64,000 nt of DNA from Saccharomonospora cyanea NA-134 (GCF_000244975.1 NZ_CM001440.1:4634325-4698324); one strand, 5' to 3'; shown: positions 26,322 through 35,296, counted from the first letter of the stretch. The notes: a model not told the origin generated them from the sequence alone. Translations and numbers: made by a program.

Positions 26322-26990
26322 TCAGCCGTCCAGGGACTCGGCGATGCGGTCGGCCGTCTGCCGCATGTGCTCCATCACGACCTGGCGGGCCTTGCCCGCG
26401 TCACCCGCCTCGATGGCGTCGACGATGGGACTGTGCCGCTGCCAGTCCATGTTGCGGATCGCGAGTTCCGGCCCCGACCGCACGATGGTGGCCCGGGTGA
26501 GGCCGCAGATGTGCTGCCATGAGCGCACCAGGGTCTCGTTGCCGGTCAGCTCGCACAACTTGAGGTGGAACGCCAGGTCCACCTCGACGAGGCTGGAGAG
26601 GATGAGATCCGTGGAGCGCAGTTTGTCGACGGCGTCCCGCAGCTCGCGCACGATCCCGCTCCGGTCCGGCACCGCGCAGAGCGTCTCGGCGGCCAGCGCT
26701 TCGAGTGCGGCCCTGACCGCGAAGATGTCGTGCACCTCGGCCCGGCTGAGCGCGCGGACGAGGAGTCTGCCCCGTTCGTCGGCGACCACGAGACCTTCCT
26801 GCACGAGGTGCCGCAGCGCCTCGCGGAGCGTGCCCCGCGAGACCGAGAGCGCCTCGCTCAACTCCGTCTCGATCAGGCGCCGTCCCGGTGCGAGTTCGCC
26901 CGCGAAGATGGCCTGACGCAGTTTGTGCAGACTCTGCTCACGCAGTGTCTGCCTGTCGACACCCGCCAGTGTCGGGAGGTCAAGGGGCAC
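26322..26990 (-). CDS. GntR family (FCD domain) transcriptional regulator
   Basis: A 222-residue GntR/FadR-subfamily repressor. The N-terminal winged helix shows GELAPGRRLIETELSEALSVSRGTLREALRHLVQEGLV, and the all-helical FCD ligand domain follows (DIFAVRAALEALAAE, VDLAFHLKLCELTGN). The GTG start has GGGGAGG upstream. It is divergent from the isomerase gene of the catabolic cluster. A palindrome (27072-27091) lies between them and recurs before the transketolase genes, so it is the probable regulator of the whole set. Confidence 0.92.
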   Translation of the reverse strand: MPLDLPTLAGVDRQTLREQSLHKLRQAIFAGELAPGRRLIETELSEALSVSRGTLREALRHLVQEGLVVADERGRLLVRALSRAEVHDIFAVRAALEALAAETLCAVPDRSGIVRELRDAVDKLRSTDLILSSLVEVDLAFHLKLCELTGNETLVRSWQHICGLTRATIVRSGPELAIRNMDWQRHSPIVDAIEAGDAGKARQVVMEHMRQTADRIAESLDG

Positions 26991-27071
26991 GGGTCTACGC
27001 CTCCCCGAGTTCGTCCGTGCTTCGTCGTGGTGAACGGAAAGTCTAGTGCACCACACGACCGACGAGTAACC

Positions 27072-27091
27072 GTTGACTGTTGACAGTCGAC
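27072..27091. promoter_or_regulatory. GntR operator, site 1
   Basis: GTTGACTGTTGACAGTCGAC has the core GACTGT-TG-ACAGTC, a near-perfect 14-bp palindrome. It lies between the divergent gntR and isomerase genes. The same core is present at 32141-32154 at the other end of the cluster. Confidence 0.75.
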
Positions 27092-27144
27092 CCGCACGGT
27101 CGTTTAACTGTCCGCTGCACCAACGCGAGACAGGAGAGCCAACG

Positions 27145-27969
27145 ATGACCCGACTGGGGTGTTCAACCATCTCATTCCGTCACAGACCGTTGTCGGAGGC
27201 GTTGGCTGCGATCCGCCGTCTGGAACTTCCCGGCGTCGACGTCGGCGGCCTGCCGGGAGTGTGCGACCACATCCCCACCCCGCTTCCCGAGGACATCGAG
27301 GCCGTCGACGACATCGTGCGCGTGCTCGAAAGCTCCGGCCTCGCCGTCTGGGCCCTCAACGTCGATCCCGGCCCGCTCAACGATCCGGCACTGGACGAGG
27401 CCCGGCTGCGGGCCCGCGGCACGGCGCTGGCGACGCTGGCCTCCCGCCTCGGCGCGGCGCTCATCGTGCCCTGTGGGGCGCAGCGGCGCGAGCCCTTCGT
27501 GACCGAGGACGCCGACCTCTCCCTGCTCGCCGACCGGCTCACCACGCTGGGCGGGATCGCCGCCGAGCACGACGTGCGTCTGCTCGTCGAAGGACTCCAC
27601 CACTTCCGCTTCTGCCACACCACGGCACGGGCGACCGCCCTCCTCGACCGCGTGCCCGCCCACGCCGCCGGGTTCGTGCTCGACGTCAGTCATGTCGTCG
27701 CGGGCGGGTTCGACGAGGTCGCCTTCGCTCGCGCCGCCGCCGACCGCACCGAGCACGTGCACCTGCGCGACGCCGTCGACGGCGACATCAACCTCAGCCT
27801 CGGACGCGGCCGCGCCGACTTCGCGGGCGTCGTGGGAGCACTCACCGCCCACGGCTACACCGGCCACTACGTGCTCGAACTCGAGACCCACGACGTCGCC
27901 GAGGACGAACGCGAACAGCGCGCCGCCGAGGCGCGAGACCTCGTCACCCCACTGCTCCCGCGCGCCTGA
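27145..27969 (+). CDS. Sugar phosphate isomerase/epimerase (TIM barrel, AP-endonuclease 2 family)
   Basis: A 274-residue xylose-isomerase-like TIM barrel. Its metal-binding residues are spread along the barrel: E in LLVEGLHH, D in FVLDVSHVV, H in EHVHLRDA, and E in VLELETHD. It would interconvert an aldose and ketose or epimerise a sugar or sugar acid. The ATG has AGGAGAG upstream. It is the first gene of a run of three plus-strand genes (isomerase, SDR, GntP permease) behind a GntR operator. Confidence 0.88.
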   Translation: MTRLGCSTISFRHRPLSEALAAIRRLELPGVDVGGLPGVCDHIPTPLPEDIEAVDDIVRVLESSGLAVWALNVDPGPLNDPALDEARLRARGTALATLASRLGAALIVPCGAQRREPFVTEDADLSLLADRLTTLGGIAAEHDVRLLVEGLHHFRFCHTTARATALLDRVPAHAAGFVLDVSHVVAGGFDEVAFARAAADRTEHVHLRDAVDGDINLSLGRGRADFAGVVGALTAHGYTGHYVLELETHDVAEDEREQRAAEARDLVTPLLPRA

Positions 27970-28002
27970 GGAGCGCGGCCGTCCAACCCCCGAGGAGGAA
28001 CC

Positions 28003-28764
28003 ATGGCCCCGACCCGTACCGCTCTCGTCACCGGAGCGGGCTCCGAACGCGGCATCGGCCGCGAGACGACCCGTCATCTCGCCGCGGCCGGCTTCGCCGT
28101 CGCCGTGCTCGACATCGACGGCGAAGCGGCCGAGCGCACGGCCGCGCTGGTCACCGAGGAACACGGCGTGCCCGCGCTGGGCGTCGCCGCCGACGTCACC
28201 GACGCGTCCTCTGTAGACGCGGCCGTGCGGGCCGTCGAGGAGTCGTCGCTCCCGCCGGTCGCCGCGCTCGTGAACAACGCGGGCATCACGCGGCCCACGC
28301 GCTTCCTCGACATCGACGAGGCCGAGTGGGACCTGGTGTTCAGGGTGAACGTCACCGGCACCTACCTCGTCACCAAGCGCGTGCTGCCCGGAATGCTCGA
28401 CCGCGGCTACGGACGCATCGTGAACCTCTCGTCGGTCAGCGCCGAGCGCGGCGGCGGGGTGTTCGGCGGCAGTCACTACTCGGCCGCCAAGGCCGCCGTG
28501 CTGGGACTCACGCGTGCCCTCGCCCGCGAGGTCGGTCCGCAGGGCGTCGTGGTGAACGCGGTCGCACCGGGGCTCATCGACACCGACATCACCGGCGGCG
28601 CGCTCACCGGAGACCGCAAGGAGAAGCTCGTCGCCGACATCCCGGTCGGCCGCAACGGCCGCACCGACGACGTCGCCGCGCTGGTGACCTTCCTGTGCGG
28701 TGAGGCGGTCGGCTACGTCACCGGCGCCACGTTCGACGTCAACGGCGGCTCGCACATCGCCTGA
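28003..28764 (+). CDS. Short-chain dehydrogenase/reductase
   Basis: A 253-residue classical SDR. It has the TGAGSERGIGRET dinucleotide site, NNAGIT, catalytic S in NLSSVSAERGG, and Y/K in SHYSAAKAA. The C-terminal DDVAALVTFLCGEAVGYVTGATFDVNGG resembles gluconate/keto-acid dehydrogenases. It probably oxidises a hydroxyl of the sugar (acid) imported by the neighbouring GntP permease. It has a strong GAGGAGGAA ribosome site. Confidence 0.92.
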   Translation: MAPTRTALVTGAGSERGIGRETTRHLAAAGFAVAVLDIDGEAAERTAALVTEEHGVPALGVAADVTDASSVDAAVRAVEESSLPPVAALVNNAGITRPTRFLDIDEAEWDLVFRVNVTGTYLVTKRVLPGMLDRGYGRIVNLSSVSAERGGGVFGGSHYSAAKAAVLGLTRALAREVGPQGVVVNAVAPGLIDTDITGGALTGDRKEKLVADIPVGRNGRTDDVAALVTFLCGEAVGYVTGATFDVNGGSHIA

Positions 28765-28822
28765 GCGAACTCCCCGTCCTCCGACCCCCCGTCCTCCCCG
28801 CCCCTCAACGACGAGGAAACTC

Positions 28823-30160
28823 ATGTCCCCCTCTCTGGTTCTGCTGCACACCGGAATCACCGTGGTCGGCATCGTCGCCCTGGTCGTGGGTGCCCGCATC
28901 AACCCGGTGATCGTGCTGATCCTGGGTGCCCTCTACCTGGGTCTGGCCACGGGACTCGGCTTCACCGAGACCACGAAGGCCGTGGCCGAGGGTTTCGGCG
29001 CGCTCATGGCCGAGGTCGGCCTCATCATCGGCTTCGGTGTGCTGCTCGGTTCGCTGCTGGCGGCCACGGGAACGCTGCAACGGATCGTGGAGCTGTTCCT
29101 CAAGGCGTTCGGCAAGGGCAAGTCGCCGTACGCGTTCGGCCTGTCGTCCGGATTGGTGTTCCCGGCGATCTACTTCGACGTCGCCCTCGTGATGCTCAGC
29201 CCGATCGCCCGGTCCGTGGCGCGGCGGACCGGCACGAACGTGGCCGCGGTCGGCGGCGCGCTCGCCATCGGGCTCGAGGTCGGCCTGCTCATGGTGCTGC
29301 CGGGCGCGGCGGCACTGGCGGTGGCGGGCTCACTCGGTGTGTCCCTCGGCTCGATGCTGTTGTGGGGCGTCCCCGTCGCGATCCTCGCCATCGTCCTGGG
29401 CGTCCTGCTGCACGTCCGGTTCGTGTGCCGCACCTGGAAGCCCGAAAGCGACGAGGACGACGGCGACAAGGGCGTCGAGTCGCTCGACATCGAGGCGACC
29501 GAAACGCCACGGCGCCAGGCCCCGCTGGCGGTACTGATCCTGCCGGTGCTGGTGCCGCTGCTGTTGATCGTCGCCGGCACCGTGACGGAGATGACCGACT
29601 CGGAGATCGGCTGGGTCTCGTTCCTCGCCGACCCCGTGGTCGCGCTGCTGATCGGTCTCGCGATCGGATGTGTCATCACGATGTGGATGCACTCCCGGGA
29701 GGCCGTCGAGCGGGCACTGAACAAGGGCGCCGCCACCAGCGGCACCATCCTGCTGTTCACGGGTGTCGCCGGCTCGCTCGGCGAGGTCATCAGCCGCACC
29801 GGCGTCGGTGACATCGTCGCGGGCCTGTTCGAGGGCGACTCGGCCTCACCACTGCTGCTGGCCTGGCTCGTCGCGGCCCTGCTGCGGCTGGCCCAGGGGT
29901 CCGGCTCGGTCGCCGCGATCACGGCGGCCACGCTGCTCGCACCGGTCATGGGCGACCTGTCGGTGGCGCCCGTGCTGGTGGCCCTGGCCGCCGCGGCGGG
30001 CGCGAGCTTCGGCGGGCACGTCAGCGACAACACCTTCTGGATGTTCAAGGCGCTGCTCGGCCTGTCCACGAAGGGCGCCTTCAAGGTCTACACGATGGCG
30101 CAGTCGATCATGTCGATCGTCGCGCTGGGGCTCGTGGTGGGCGCGAGCCTCATCGCCTGA
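28823..30160 (+). CDS. GntP family sugar-acid permease
   Basis: A 445-residue membrane protein with about 12 helices, of the gluconate:H+ symporter family. Family features are the GFGVLLGSLLAATGTLQRI loop, GLVFPAIYFDVALVMLSPIA, LRLAQGSGSVAAITAA and ASFGGHVSDNTFWMFK. A charged cytoplasmic loop (KPESDEDDGDKG) splits the protein in two. The substrate class is gluconate, idonate or related sugar acids. It is the last gene before a strong bidirectional terminator. Confidence 0.93.
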   Translation: MSPSLVLLHTGITVVGIVALVVGARINPVIVLILGALYLGLATGLGFTETTKAVAEGFGALMAEVGLIIGFGVLLGSLLAATGTLQRIVELFLKAFGKGKSPYAFGLSSGLVFPAIYFDVALVMLSPIARSVARRTGTNVAAVGGALAIGLEVGLLMVLPGAAALAVAGSLGVSLGSMLLWGVPVAILAIVLGVLLHVRFVCRTWKPESDEDDGDKGVESLDIEATETPRRQAPLAVLILPVLVPLLLIVAGTVTEMTDSEIGWVSFLADPVVALLIGLAIGCVITMWMHSREAVERALNKGAATSGTILLFTGVAGSLGEVISRTGVGDIVAGLFEGDSASPLLLAWLVAALLRLAQGSGSVAAITAATLLAPVMGDLSVAPVLVALAAAAGASFGGHVSDNTFWMFKALLGLSTKGAFKVYTMAQSIMSIVALGLVVGASLIA

Positions 30161-30171
30161 CCCGCAGGTGA

Positions 30172-30208
30172 GGAAAGGGGACCCGGGTGCGCACCGGGTC
30201 CCCTTTCC
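30172..30208. terminator. Strong bidirectional terminator
   Basis: A perfect 15-bp stem (GGAAAGGGGACCCGG / CCGGGTCCCCTTTCC) with a 7-nt loop. It lies between the convergent gntP and transketolase genes. Confidence 0.85.
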
Positions 30209-30220
30209 CATGCCGTTTCG

Positions 30221-31204
30221 TCAGGACAGTTCCTTGAGCACCCGCTCCACCACGCGGTCGGTGGACAGCCCGTACCTGTCGTGCAGCGTGGGCAGGGCCC
30301 CGGCGGCGAGGAACTCGTCGGGAAGGCCGATGCGCACGAGCCCGCGCGTGGCGTTGGCGGTGACGAGAGCGCTCGCCACCGACTCGCCGAGCCCGCCGAC
30401 GATGCTGTGGTTCTCCAGCGTCACCAGCAGCCGGTCGGTGTCGGCCACCCGCAGCACCGTCTCGGTGTCCAGCGGTTTGACGGTGGGGCAGTGCACCACG
30501 GAGACGTCCACGTTGTGCTTCGCGAGCTCGTCGGCCGCACGCAGCGCCCGCATGGTCATGAGTCCGCTGGAGATCATGACGACGTCGCGGCCGGTGCGCA
30601 GTTCGGCGGCCCTGCCGAGCTCGAACCGGTAGTCGTACTCGTCGAGCACCGTGGGCACCTTGCCTCGCAGCAGGCGCAGGTACGTCGGGCCGGGCGTGGC
30701 CGCGAGCGCGGGCACGGCCTGCTCGATGTCCACGGAGTCACACGGGTCCACGATGGTCAGACCGGGCATGCCACGCAGGATGGCGATGTCCTCGGTCGCC
30801 TGGTGACTCGGCCCGTACCCGGTCGTGAGCCCCGGCAACCCGCCGACCACGTTGACGTTCAGGTGCGGCTCGGCGATGTCCAGCGCGAAGAAGTCGTACG
30901 CACGGCGGGTGGCGAACACGGAGTACGTGGACGCGAACGGCACCAGACCGACCTCGGCCATCCCGGCCGCGGCACCCAGCAGCAACTGCTCGGCCATGCC
31001 CATCTGGAAGAACCGGTCCGGGTACGCGTTCGCGAACACATGCATGTCGGTGTACTTCGCGAGGTCCGCCGACAGTCCCACCACCTCCGGGCGCTGCTCG
31101 GCGAGCGCGCACAGCGCGTGGCCGAACGGGGCCTGTGCGGTCCGCTGCCCGTCCTCGACGATCGAGGCGATCATCGCCGAGGTGGTCAGTCGCTTGGTCG
31201 CCAT
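30221..31204 (-). CDS. Transketolase, C-terminal subunit
   Basis: A 327-residue subunit corresponding to the pyrimidine-binding and C-terminal domains of transketolase. It has GHALCALAEQRPEVVGLSADL, the MGMAEQLLLGAAAGMAE segment (conserved glutamate for TPP) and the final ENHSIVGGLGESVAS. The ATG overlaps the stop of the N-terminal subunit gene, giving stoichiometric coupling. Split transketolases are often specialised for unusual ketoses (for example apulose 4-phosphate, or sulfo-sugars) and not for the pentose phosphate pathway. Confidence 0.93.
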   Translation of the reverse strand: MATKRLTTSAMIASIVEDGQRTAQAPFGHALCALAEQRPEVVGLSADLAKYTDMHVFANAYPDRFFQMGMAEQLLLGAAAGMAEVGLVPFASTYSVFATRRAYDFFALDIAEPHLNVNVVGGLPGLTTGYGPSHQATEDIAILRGMPGLTIVDPCDSVDIEQAVPALAATPGPTYLRLLRGKVPTVLDEYDYRFELGRAAELRTGRDVVMISSGLMTMRALRAADELAKHNVDVSVVHCPTVKPLDTETVLRVADTDRLLVTLENHSIVGGLGESVASALVTANATRGLVRIGLPDEFLAAGALPTLHDRYGLSTDRVVERVLKELS

Positions 31205-32100
31205 CACCGGTTCCTCCCGTCGAGCTGGTCGCGGGCGATCTGCCACTCGTGCTCGTCCACCCGCATGAAGTGCGCCCTTTCCCGCTGTTCGAGCATCGGC
31301 ACACCCTTGCCGACCACCGTGTCGCACAGCAGTGCCTTCGGCGTGTCCGGCGGACCGCCGTGCAGGGCGTCGAACGCGCGCAGGAGCGCGGGCACGTCGT
31401 TGCCGTCCACCCGCACCACGTGCCAGCCGAAGGCCCGCCACTTGTCCTCGACGGGTTCCGCGGACAGCACGGTGGGCGTCGGGCCGTCGGCCTGGAGGCC
31501 GTTGATGTCGACGAGCGCCACGAGGTTGCCCAGCTTGTGGAACGAGGCGCTCATGGCGGCCTCCCACGTCGAGCCCTCCTCCAGCTCACCGTCGGAGAGC
31601 AGGTTGTAGACGAGGGCCGGGTTGCCGGTGTGGCGCAGCCCGAGGGCCATGCCGACGGCGATGGGAAGGCCGTGCCCGAGCGAGCCGCCCGAGATCTCCA
31701 TGCCAGGTGTGTAGGAGGCCATGCCGGACATCGGCAGCCTGCTCTCGTCGGCGCCGTAGTCGGCGAGCTCGGCGACCTCGACGATGCCCGCCTCGGCCAG
31801 CGCCGCGTACAGCGCGATGGCGTAGTGTCCGATCGAGAGCAGGAAGCGGTCGCGGCCCTCCCAATCCGGGTCCTCGGGCCGGTACCGGAGCTGGTCACGG
31901 TAGGCGGCGGCCAGCACGTCCATGACGCCGAGCGCCTGCCCGATGTAACCCTGGCCCTGCGCCTCGCCCATGTTCAGGGCGTGGTGACGCATCCGGTGTG
32001 CCGCGGCGGTCACCGTCGACACCCGCTCGTCGAACGGGACCGTGGTCCGCGGCGCGGTCGTCTTCTCTGGCGCTTCTGGCGTCGCGCCGGTTGGTGCCAT
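31204..32100 (-). CDS. Transketolase, N-terminal subunit
   Basis: A 298-residue TPP-binding half. It has GSLGHGLPIAVGMALGLR and the cofactor motif LLSDGELEEGSTWEAAMSASFHKLGNLVALVDINGLQ. The ATG chosen has AGGGAGGA upstream. A frame 20 codons longer reaches into the operator and is rejected. With its partner it would transfer a two-carbon unit from a ketose (phosphate). The promoter carries the second GntR operator. Confidence 0.93.
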   Translation of the reverse strand: MAPTGATPEAPEKTTAPRTTVPFDERVSTVTAAAHRMRHHALNMGEAQGQGYIGQALGVMDVLAAAYRDQLRYRPEDPDWEGRDRFLLSIGHYAIALYAALAEAGIVEVAELADYGADESRLPMSGMASYTPGMEISGGSLGHGLPIAVGMALGLRHTGNPALVYNLLSDGELEEGSTWEAAMSASFHKLGNLVALVDINGLQADGPTPTVLSAEPVEDKWRAFGWHVVRVDGNDVPALLRAFDALHGGPPDTPKALLCDTVVGKGVPMLEQRERAHFMRVDEHEWQIARDQLDGRNR

Positions 32101-32137
32101 GAATCCGTCCTCCCTGACGTAGGTGCCGACCATTTTT

Positions 32138-32161
32138 GTTGACTGTCGACAGTCGGTCAAC
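32138..32161. promoter_or_regulatory. GntR operator, site 2
   Basis: A perfect 14-bp palindrome GACTGTCGACAGTC (32141-32154), framed by GTTGAC and GTCAAC. It lies 41 nt upstream of the transketolase start. The core matches the site between gntR and the isomerase gene, so both operons should answer to the same repressor. Confidence 0.8.
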
Positions 32162-32200
32162 GGGCTAGGGCTGTGGCTCTTGAGACGTCCGGTCGAGCGA

Positions 32201-32797
32201 CTAGCCAGACAGGTCCGCGCGCAGCCCGTTCAACAACAGCTCCGCCAGTGCCTCGAACGCCTCGGCGTCGGTGGTGCGAGCTCGCGATCCCACCACGCCG
32301 GACTGGATGGACTCCACGAGGATGCCCGCCATCTCAGCGATCGCATCGGCGTGAGCGTCACGGAAGACCCCCTGCTCAACACCGTCGGTGATGAACTGGC
32401 GAATCCGCCGCGCGGCGGCCTCGGAGTTGAACGCGTACACCGCGCGGGCGGGCGCGAAGGCCTCGACGTCGGCCAGGAACGCGGCCGACGCGCGGTCGAG
32501 CTCCGCCGACACCCCGGCCAGGTAGGTGCGCACCGCGGCGGCGGCGTCGTCGATGCCCGCCACCCGCGCCTCGATCCGCTCCGCCGCCCCCTTGAAGAAG
32601 TGCGCCACGACCTTGGTGGCGAGCTGCTCCTTGCTCGGCGCGAGCGCGTACAGCGTGGTCTTGGAGCAGCGCAGTTTCGCCGCCAGATCGTCGAGGGTGA
32701 AGGCCACGAAGCCCTCGGCGAGGAACAGCCCCTCCAGCTCGGCGAGCAGCATCCGCTGCCGCCGAGTCCGGGGCCCGGTCGAACGCATGGTCGCCAT
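32201..32797 (-). CDS. TetR family transcriptional regulator
   Basis: A 198-residue TetR regulator. The DNA-binding segment is FTLDDLAAKLRCSKTTLYALAPSKEQL, with a normal-length ligand domain. Two ATGs three codons apart are possible starts. It is divergent from an acyl-CoA dehydrogenase, with an 8-bp-arm inverted repeat between them, the standard layout for local repression. A longer frame upstream is the antisense of the dehydrogenase. Confidence 0.92.
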   Translation of the reverse strand: MATMRSTGPRTRRQRMLLAELEGLFLAEGFVAFTLDDLAAKLRCSKTTLYALAPSKEQLATKVVAHFFKGAAERIEARVAGIDDAAAAVRTYLAGVSAELDRASAAFLADVEAFAPARAVYAFNSEAAARRIRQFITDGVEQGVFRDAHADAIAEMAGILVESIQSGVVGSRARTTDAEAFEALAELLLNGLRADLSG

Positions 32798-32805
32798 CGT
32801 ACGTT

Positions 32806-32835
32806 GTAGTACTCTGACCCGGACTTCAGTACTAC
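32806..32835. promoter_or_regulatory. TetR operator between divergent tetR and acyl-CoA dehydrogenase
   Basis: A perfect inverted repeat GTAGTACT / AGTACTAC with a 14-nt spacer, followed by a further GTAC half-site at 32841. It begins 8 nt upstream of the tetR start and ends 22 nt before the dehydrogenase start. Confidence 0.75.
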
Positions 32836-32857
32836 TCGCAGTACGCTTCCGGAGGCA

Positions 32858-34054
32858 ATGATGCCCGCGATGCCCGCGATGCCCGCGATGCCCGCAGCGC
32901 CCACAAGGCCCACCGTGCAACGCCTGCTCCCCGACACCGAGTCCGAGGACCTGCTCGCCCTCGCCCGCGAGATCGCCCGCGACGAGTTGGCGCCGCTGGC
33001 GGCCGAGTACGAGGAGAAGGAGACCTTCCCCCGCGAGCAGTTCCGCATCCTGGGCCGGGCCGGTCTGCTGGGACTTCCGTACTCGGAACGCTGGGGCGGC
33101 GGCGAGGTGCCGTACGAGGTGTATCTCCAGGTACTCGAAGAGATCGCCAGGGCGTGGATGTCGGTGGGCGTCGGCCTGTCCGTGCACACGATGTCGTGCT
33201 ACGCGCTCGCCGAGTACGGCACCGACGAGCAACGCGACCGCTGGCTGCCCGCGATGCTGGAGGGCGAACTGCTGGGCGCGTACGCGCTGTCGGAACCCCA
33301 CGCCGGCTCCGACGCCGCCGCACTGACGACGCGGGCTCGACGTGACGGTGACTGCTACGTGGTCAACGGGGTGAAGGCGTGGACCACCCACGGCGGCCAC
33401 GCCGACTACTACACGACGATGGTGCGCACGTCGGACGACGGAGGCCGGGGTATCAGTTGCCTGCTCGTGGACGGTGCCACGCCCGGACTGTCCGCCGCGC
33501 CGCCCGAGCGGAAGATGGGCCTCACCGGGTCCGCCACGACCCAGATGATCTTCGAGGACGCCCGCGTGGACGCCGACCGGCTCATCGGCTCCGAGGGGCA
33601 GGGGTTGAAGATCGCGCTGTCGTCACTGGCCTCGGGCAGGCTCGGCATCGCGGCCTGCTCGGTCGGGCTGGCCCAGGCCGCTCTCGACGAGGCCGTCGCC
33701 TACGCGAAGCAGCGCACGCAGTTCGGCAAGCCGATCATCGACTTCCAGGGATTGGAGTTCCTGCTCGCCGACATGGCCGCCACCGTCGAATCCGCACGGG
33801 CGACGTATCTCGACGCCGCCCGGCGCCGTGACCGGGGGTGGGCGTTCACCCGGCAGTCGTCGGTGGCGAAACTCGTCGCCACCGACGCCGCCATGAAGGT
33901 GACCACCGACGCCGTCCAGGTTCTCGGCGGCGCCGGGTACACGCGTGACTTCCCGGTGGAGCGCTACCTGCGCGAGGCGAAGGTGCCCCAGATCTTCGAG
34001 GGCACCAACCAGATCCAGCGCATGGTCATCGCGCGGGAACTGCGCAAATCATGA
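32858..34054 (+). CDS. Acyl-CoA dehydrogenase
   Basis: A 398-residue acyl-CoA dehydrogenase. It has [17 protein letters not shown], the [20 protein letters not shown] signature, and the catalytic glutamate in IFEGTNQIQ (about E381). The N-terminus begins with an unusual run of Met-Pro-Ala triplets encoded by 9-bp repeats, each containing an in-frame ATG. The true start could be any of five ATGs, and the first has GGAGG at good spacing. The stop codon lies inside a 26-bp tandem duplication. Confidence 0.94.
   Translation: MMPAMPAMPAMPAAPTRPTVQRLLPDTESEDLLALAREIARDELAPLAAEYEEKETFPREQFRILGRAGLLGLPYSERWGGGEVPYEVYLQVLEEIARAWMSVGVGLSVHTMSCYALAEYGTDEQRDRWLPAMLEGELLGAYALSEPHAGSDAAALTTRARRDGDCYVVNGVKAWTTHGGHADYYTTMVRTSDDGGRGISCLLVDGATPGLSAAPPERKMGLTGSATTQMIFEDARVDADRLIGSEGQGLKIALSSLASGRLGIAACSVGLAQAALDEAVAYAKQRTQFGKPIIDFQGLEFLLADMAATVESARATYLDAARRRDRGWAFTRQSSVAKLVATDAAMKVTTDAVQVLGGAGYTRDFPVERYLREAKVPQIFEGTNQIQRMVIARELRKS
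32861..32896. repeat. 9-bp tandem repeat at the start of the acyl-CoA dehydrogenase
   Basis: Four copies of ATGCCCGCG (the last ending in A), directly after the first ATG. The unit length is a multiple of three, so copy-number changes keep the frame. They would change the number of candidate start codons and their distance from the ribosome site. Confidence 0.9.
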
Positions 34055-34080
34055 CCGCGCGGGAACTGCGCAGGGCGTGA
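34029..34080. repeat. 26-bp tandem duplication at the 3' end of the dehydrogenase gene
   Basis: Two adjacent 26-bp units share the 17-bp stretch CGCGCGGGAACTGCGCA and both end in TGA. The first contains the functional stop (after RKS). The second would read RELRRA-stop in another frame. The downstream copy probably shows the ancestral or duplicated C-terminus. Confidence 0.8.
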
Positions 34081-34084
34081 GGAC

Positions 34085-35296
34085 TCACTCGCGATAGCGG
34101 CGGTCGGCGACGACTCCCTCGCCGGCCGCCTCGTCGTAGTGGTACACCTCGCGGCCTCGGACGAACACGCGCAGGGCGCGGTTCATCACGTCGAGCGGGT
34201 CACCCGACCAGATCGCCACATCGGCGTCCAGACCGGGCTTGAGAGCACCCACCCGGTCGTCGAGCCCCAGGATCCGAGCCGGGTTGACCGTCAGTGCCCG
34301 CAGCGCCGTCTCCGGGTCCAGCCCGTCCTTGACCGCGAGCGCGGCCTGGTAGACGAGGAAGTTGATCGGGACGACCGGGTGGTCGGTGGTGATCGCGATC
34401 TGCACGCCCGCACGCGCGAGGATGCCGGCCGACCGCAGGGTGCGGTGACGCAGTTCGACCTTGCTCCGGCTGGTGAACAGCGGCCCGAGGATCACCGGGA
34501 CGTTCCGCTCGGCGAGGAAGTCGGCGATGAGGTGCCCCTCGGTGCCGTGGTTGACCACCAGCTTGTAGCCGAACTCCTCCGCGATCCGCACGGCCGTGAC
34601 GATGTCGTCGGCGCGGTGCGTGTGCTGGTCCCAGTACAGCTCACCGTCGAGGACGCGGGTCAGCGTCTCCAGGGTCAGGTCCGTCTCGAACGGCTTCCCC
34701 TCGGCACGGGCGGCCTCGCGCTGGGCCGCGTAGTTGCGTGCCTTGGTGAACGCCTCCCGCAGCACCGCCGCGACACCGAGCCGTGTCGACGGCGTCTTGT
34801 CCTTCTCGCCGTAGACCCGCTTGGGGTTCTCCCCGAGCGCGCTCTTGACGCTGACGTGCTCGGCGAAGAGCATGTCGAGCACCGTGCGGCCCCACGTCTT
34901 CACGCCGACCGTCTGACCACCGATCGGGTTGCCGGAACCGGGCTTGATCACGACGCTTGTGACGCCGCCGGACAGTGCGTCGTCGAAGCCGACCTCGTAC
35001 GGGTCGATGCCGTCGACGGCGCGGAAGCGCGCGCCGTTCGGGTCGGTCATCTCGTTGGTGTCGTTGCCCGACCAGCCCTCACCCTCCTCGTGCACGCCGA
35101 GGTGCGCGTGGGCGTCGATGAAGCCGGGCAGCACCCAGGAGCCGGACGCGTCGACGATGTCCGCACCCTCGGGCACGTCGACCTCCGACTGGGCGCCCAC
35201 CGCGAGGATCCTGCCGTTCTCCATGAGCACCGTGCCGCCGTCGATCGGTTGCCCGTCGACGGGGACCACGTAGCCGCCAATGATCGCAGTCGTCAT
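34085..35296 (-). CDS. Amidohydrolase family protein
   Basis: A 403-residue metal-dependent hydrolase of the imidazolonepropionase/dihydroorotase-like group. Metal ligands are visible in LPGFIDAHAHLGVH and YWDQHTHRADD, NHGTEGH supplies another His, and AITTDHPVV the catalytic Asp. The N- and C-terminal strands form the usual composite domain (TAIIGGYVVPVDG; KPGLDADVAIWSGDP). The substrate is unknown. It has no ribosome site. A 17-bp palindrome sits immediately upstream, so the transcript may be leaderless and tightly controlled. Confidence 0.88.
   Translation of the reverse strand: MTTAIIGGYVVPVDGQPIDGGTVLMENGRILAVGAQSEVDVPEGADIVDASGSWVLPGFIDAHAHLGVHEEGEGWSGNDTNEMTDPNGARFRAVDGIDPYEVGFDDALSGGVTSVVIKPGSGNPIGGQTVGVKTWGRTVLDMLFAEHVSVKSALGENPKRVYGEKDKTPSTRLGVAAVLREAFTKARNYAAQREAARAEGKPFETDLTLETLTRVLDGELYWDQHTHRADDIVTAVRIAEEFGYKLVVNHGTEGHLIADFLAERNVPVILGPLFTSRSKVELRHRTLRSAGILARAGVQIAITTDHPVVPINFLVYQAALAVKDGLDPETALRALTVNPARILGLDDRVGALKPGLDADVAIWSGDPLDVMNRALRVFVRGREVYHYDEAAGEGVVADRRYRE

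Noticed and set aside
32861-32896. Phase-variable frameshift repeat
   Set aside because: The unit is 9 bp, so copy-number change cannot shift the frame.
32201-33400. 399-codon minus-strand frame including the TetR gene
   Set aside because: The upstream half is antisense to the acyl-CoA dehydrogenase. The regulator starts at 32797 or 32788.
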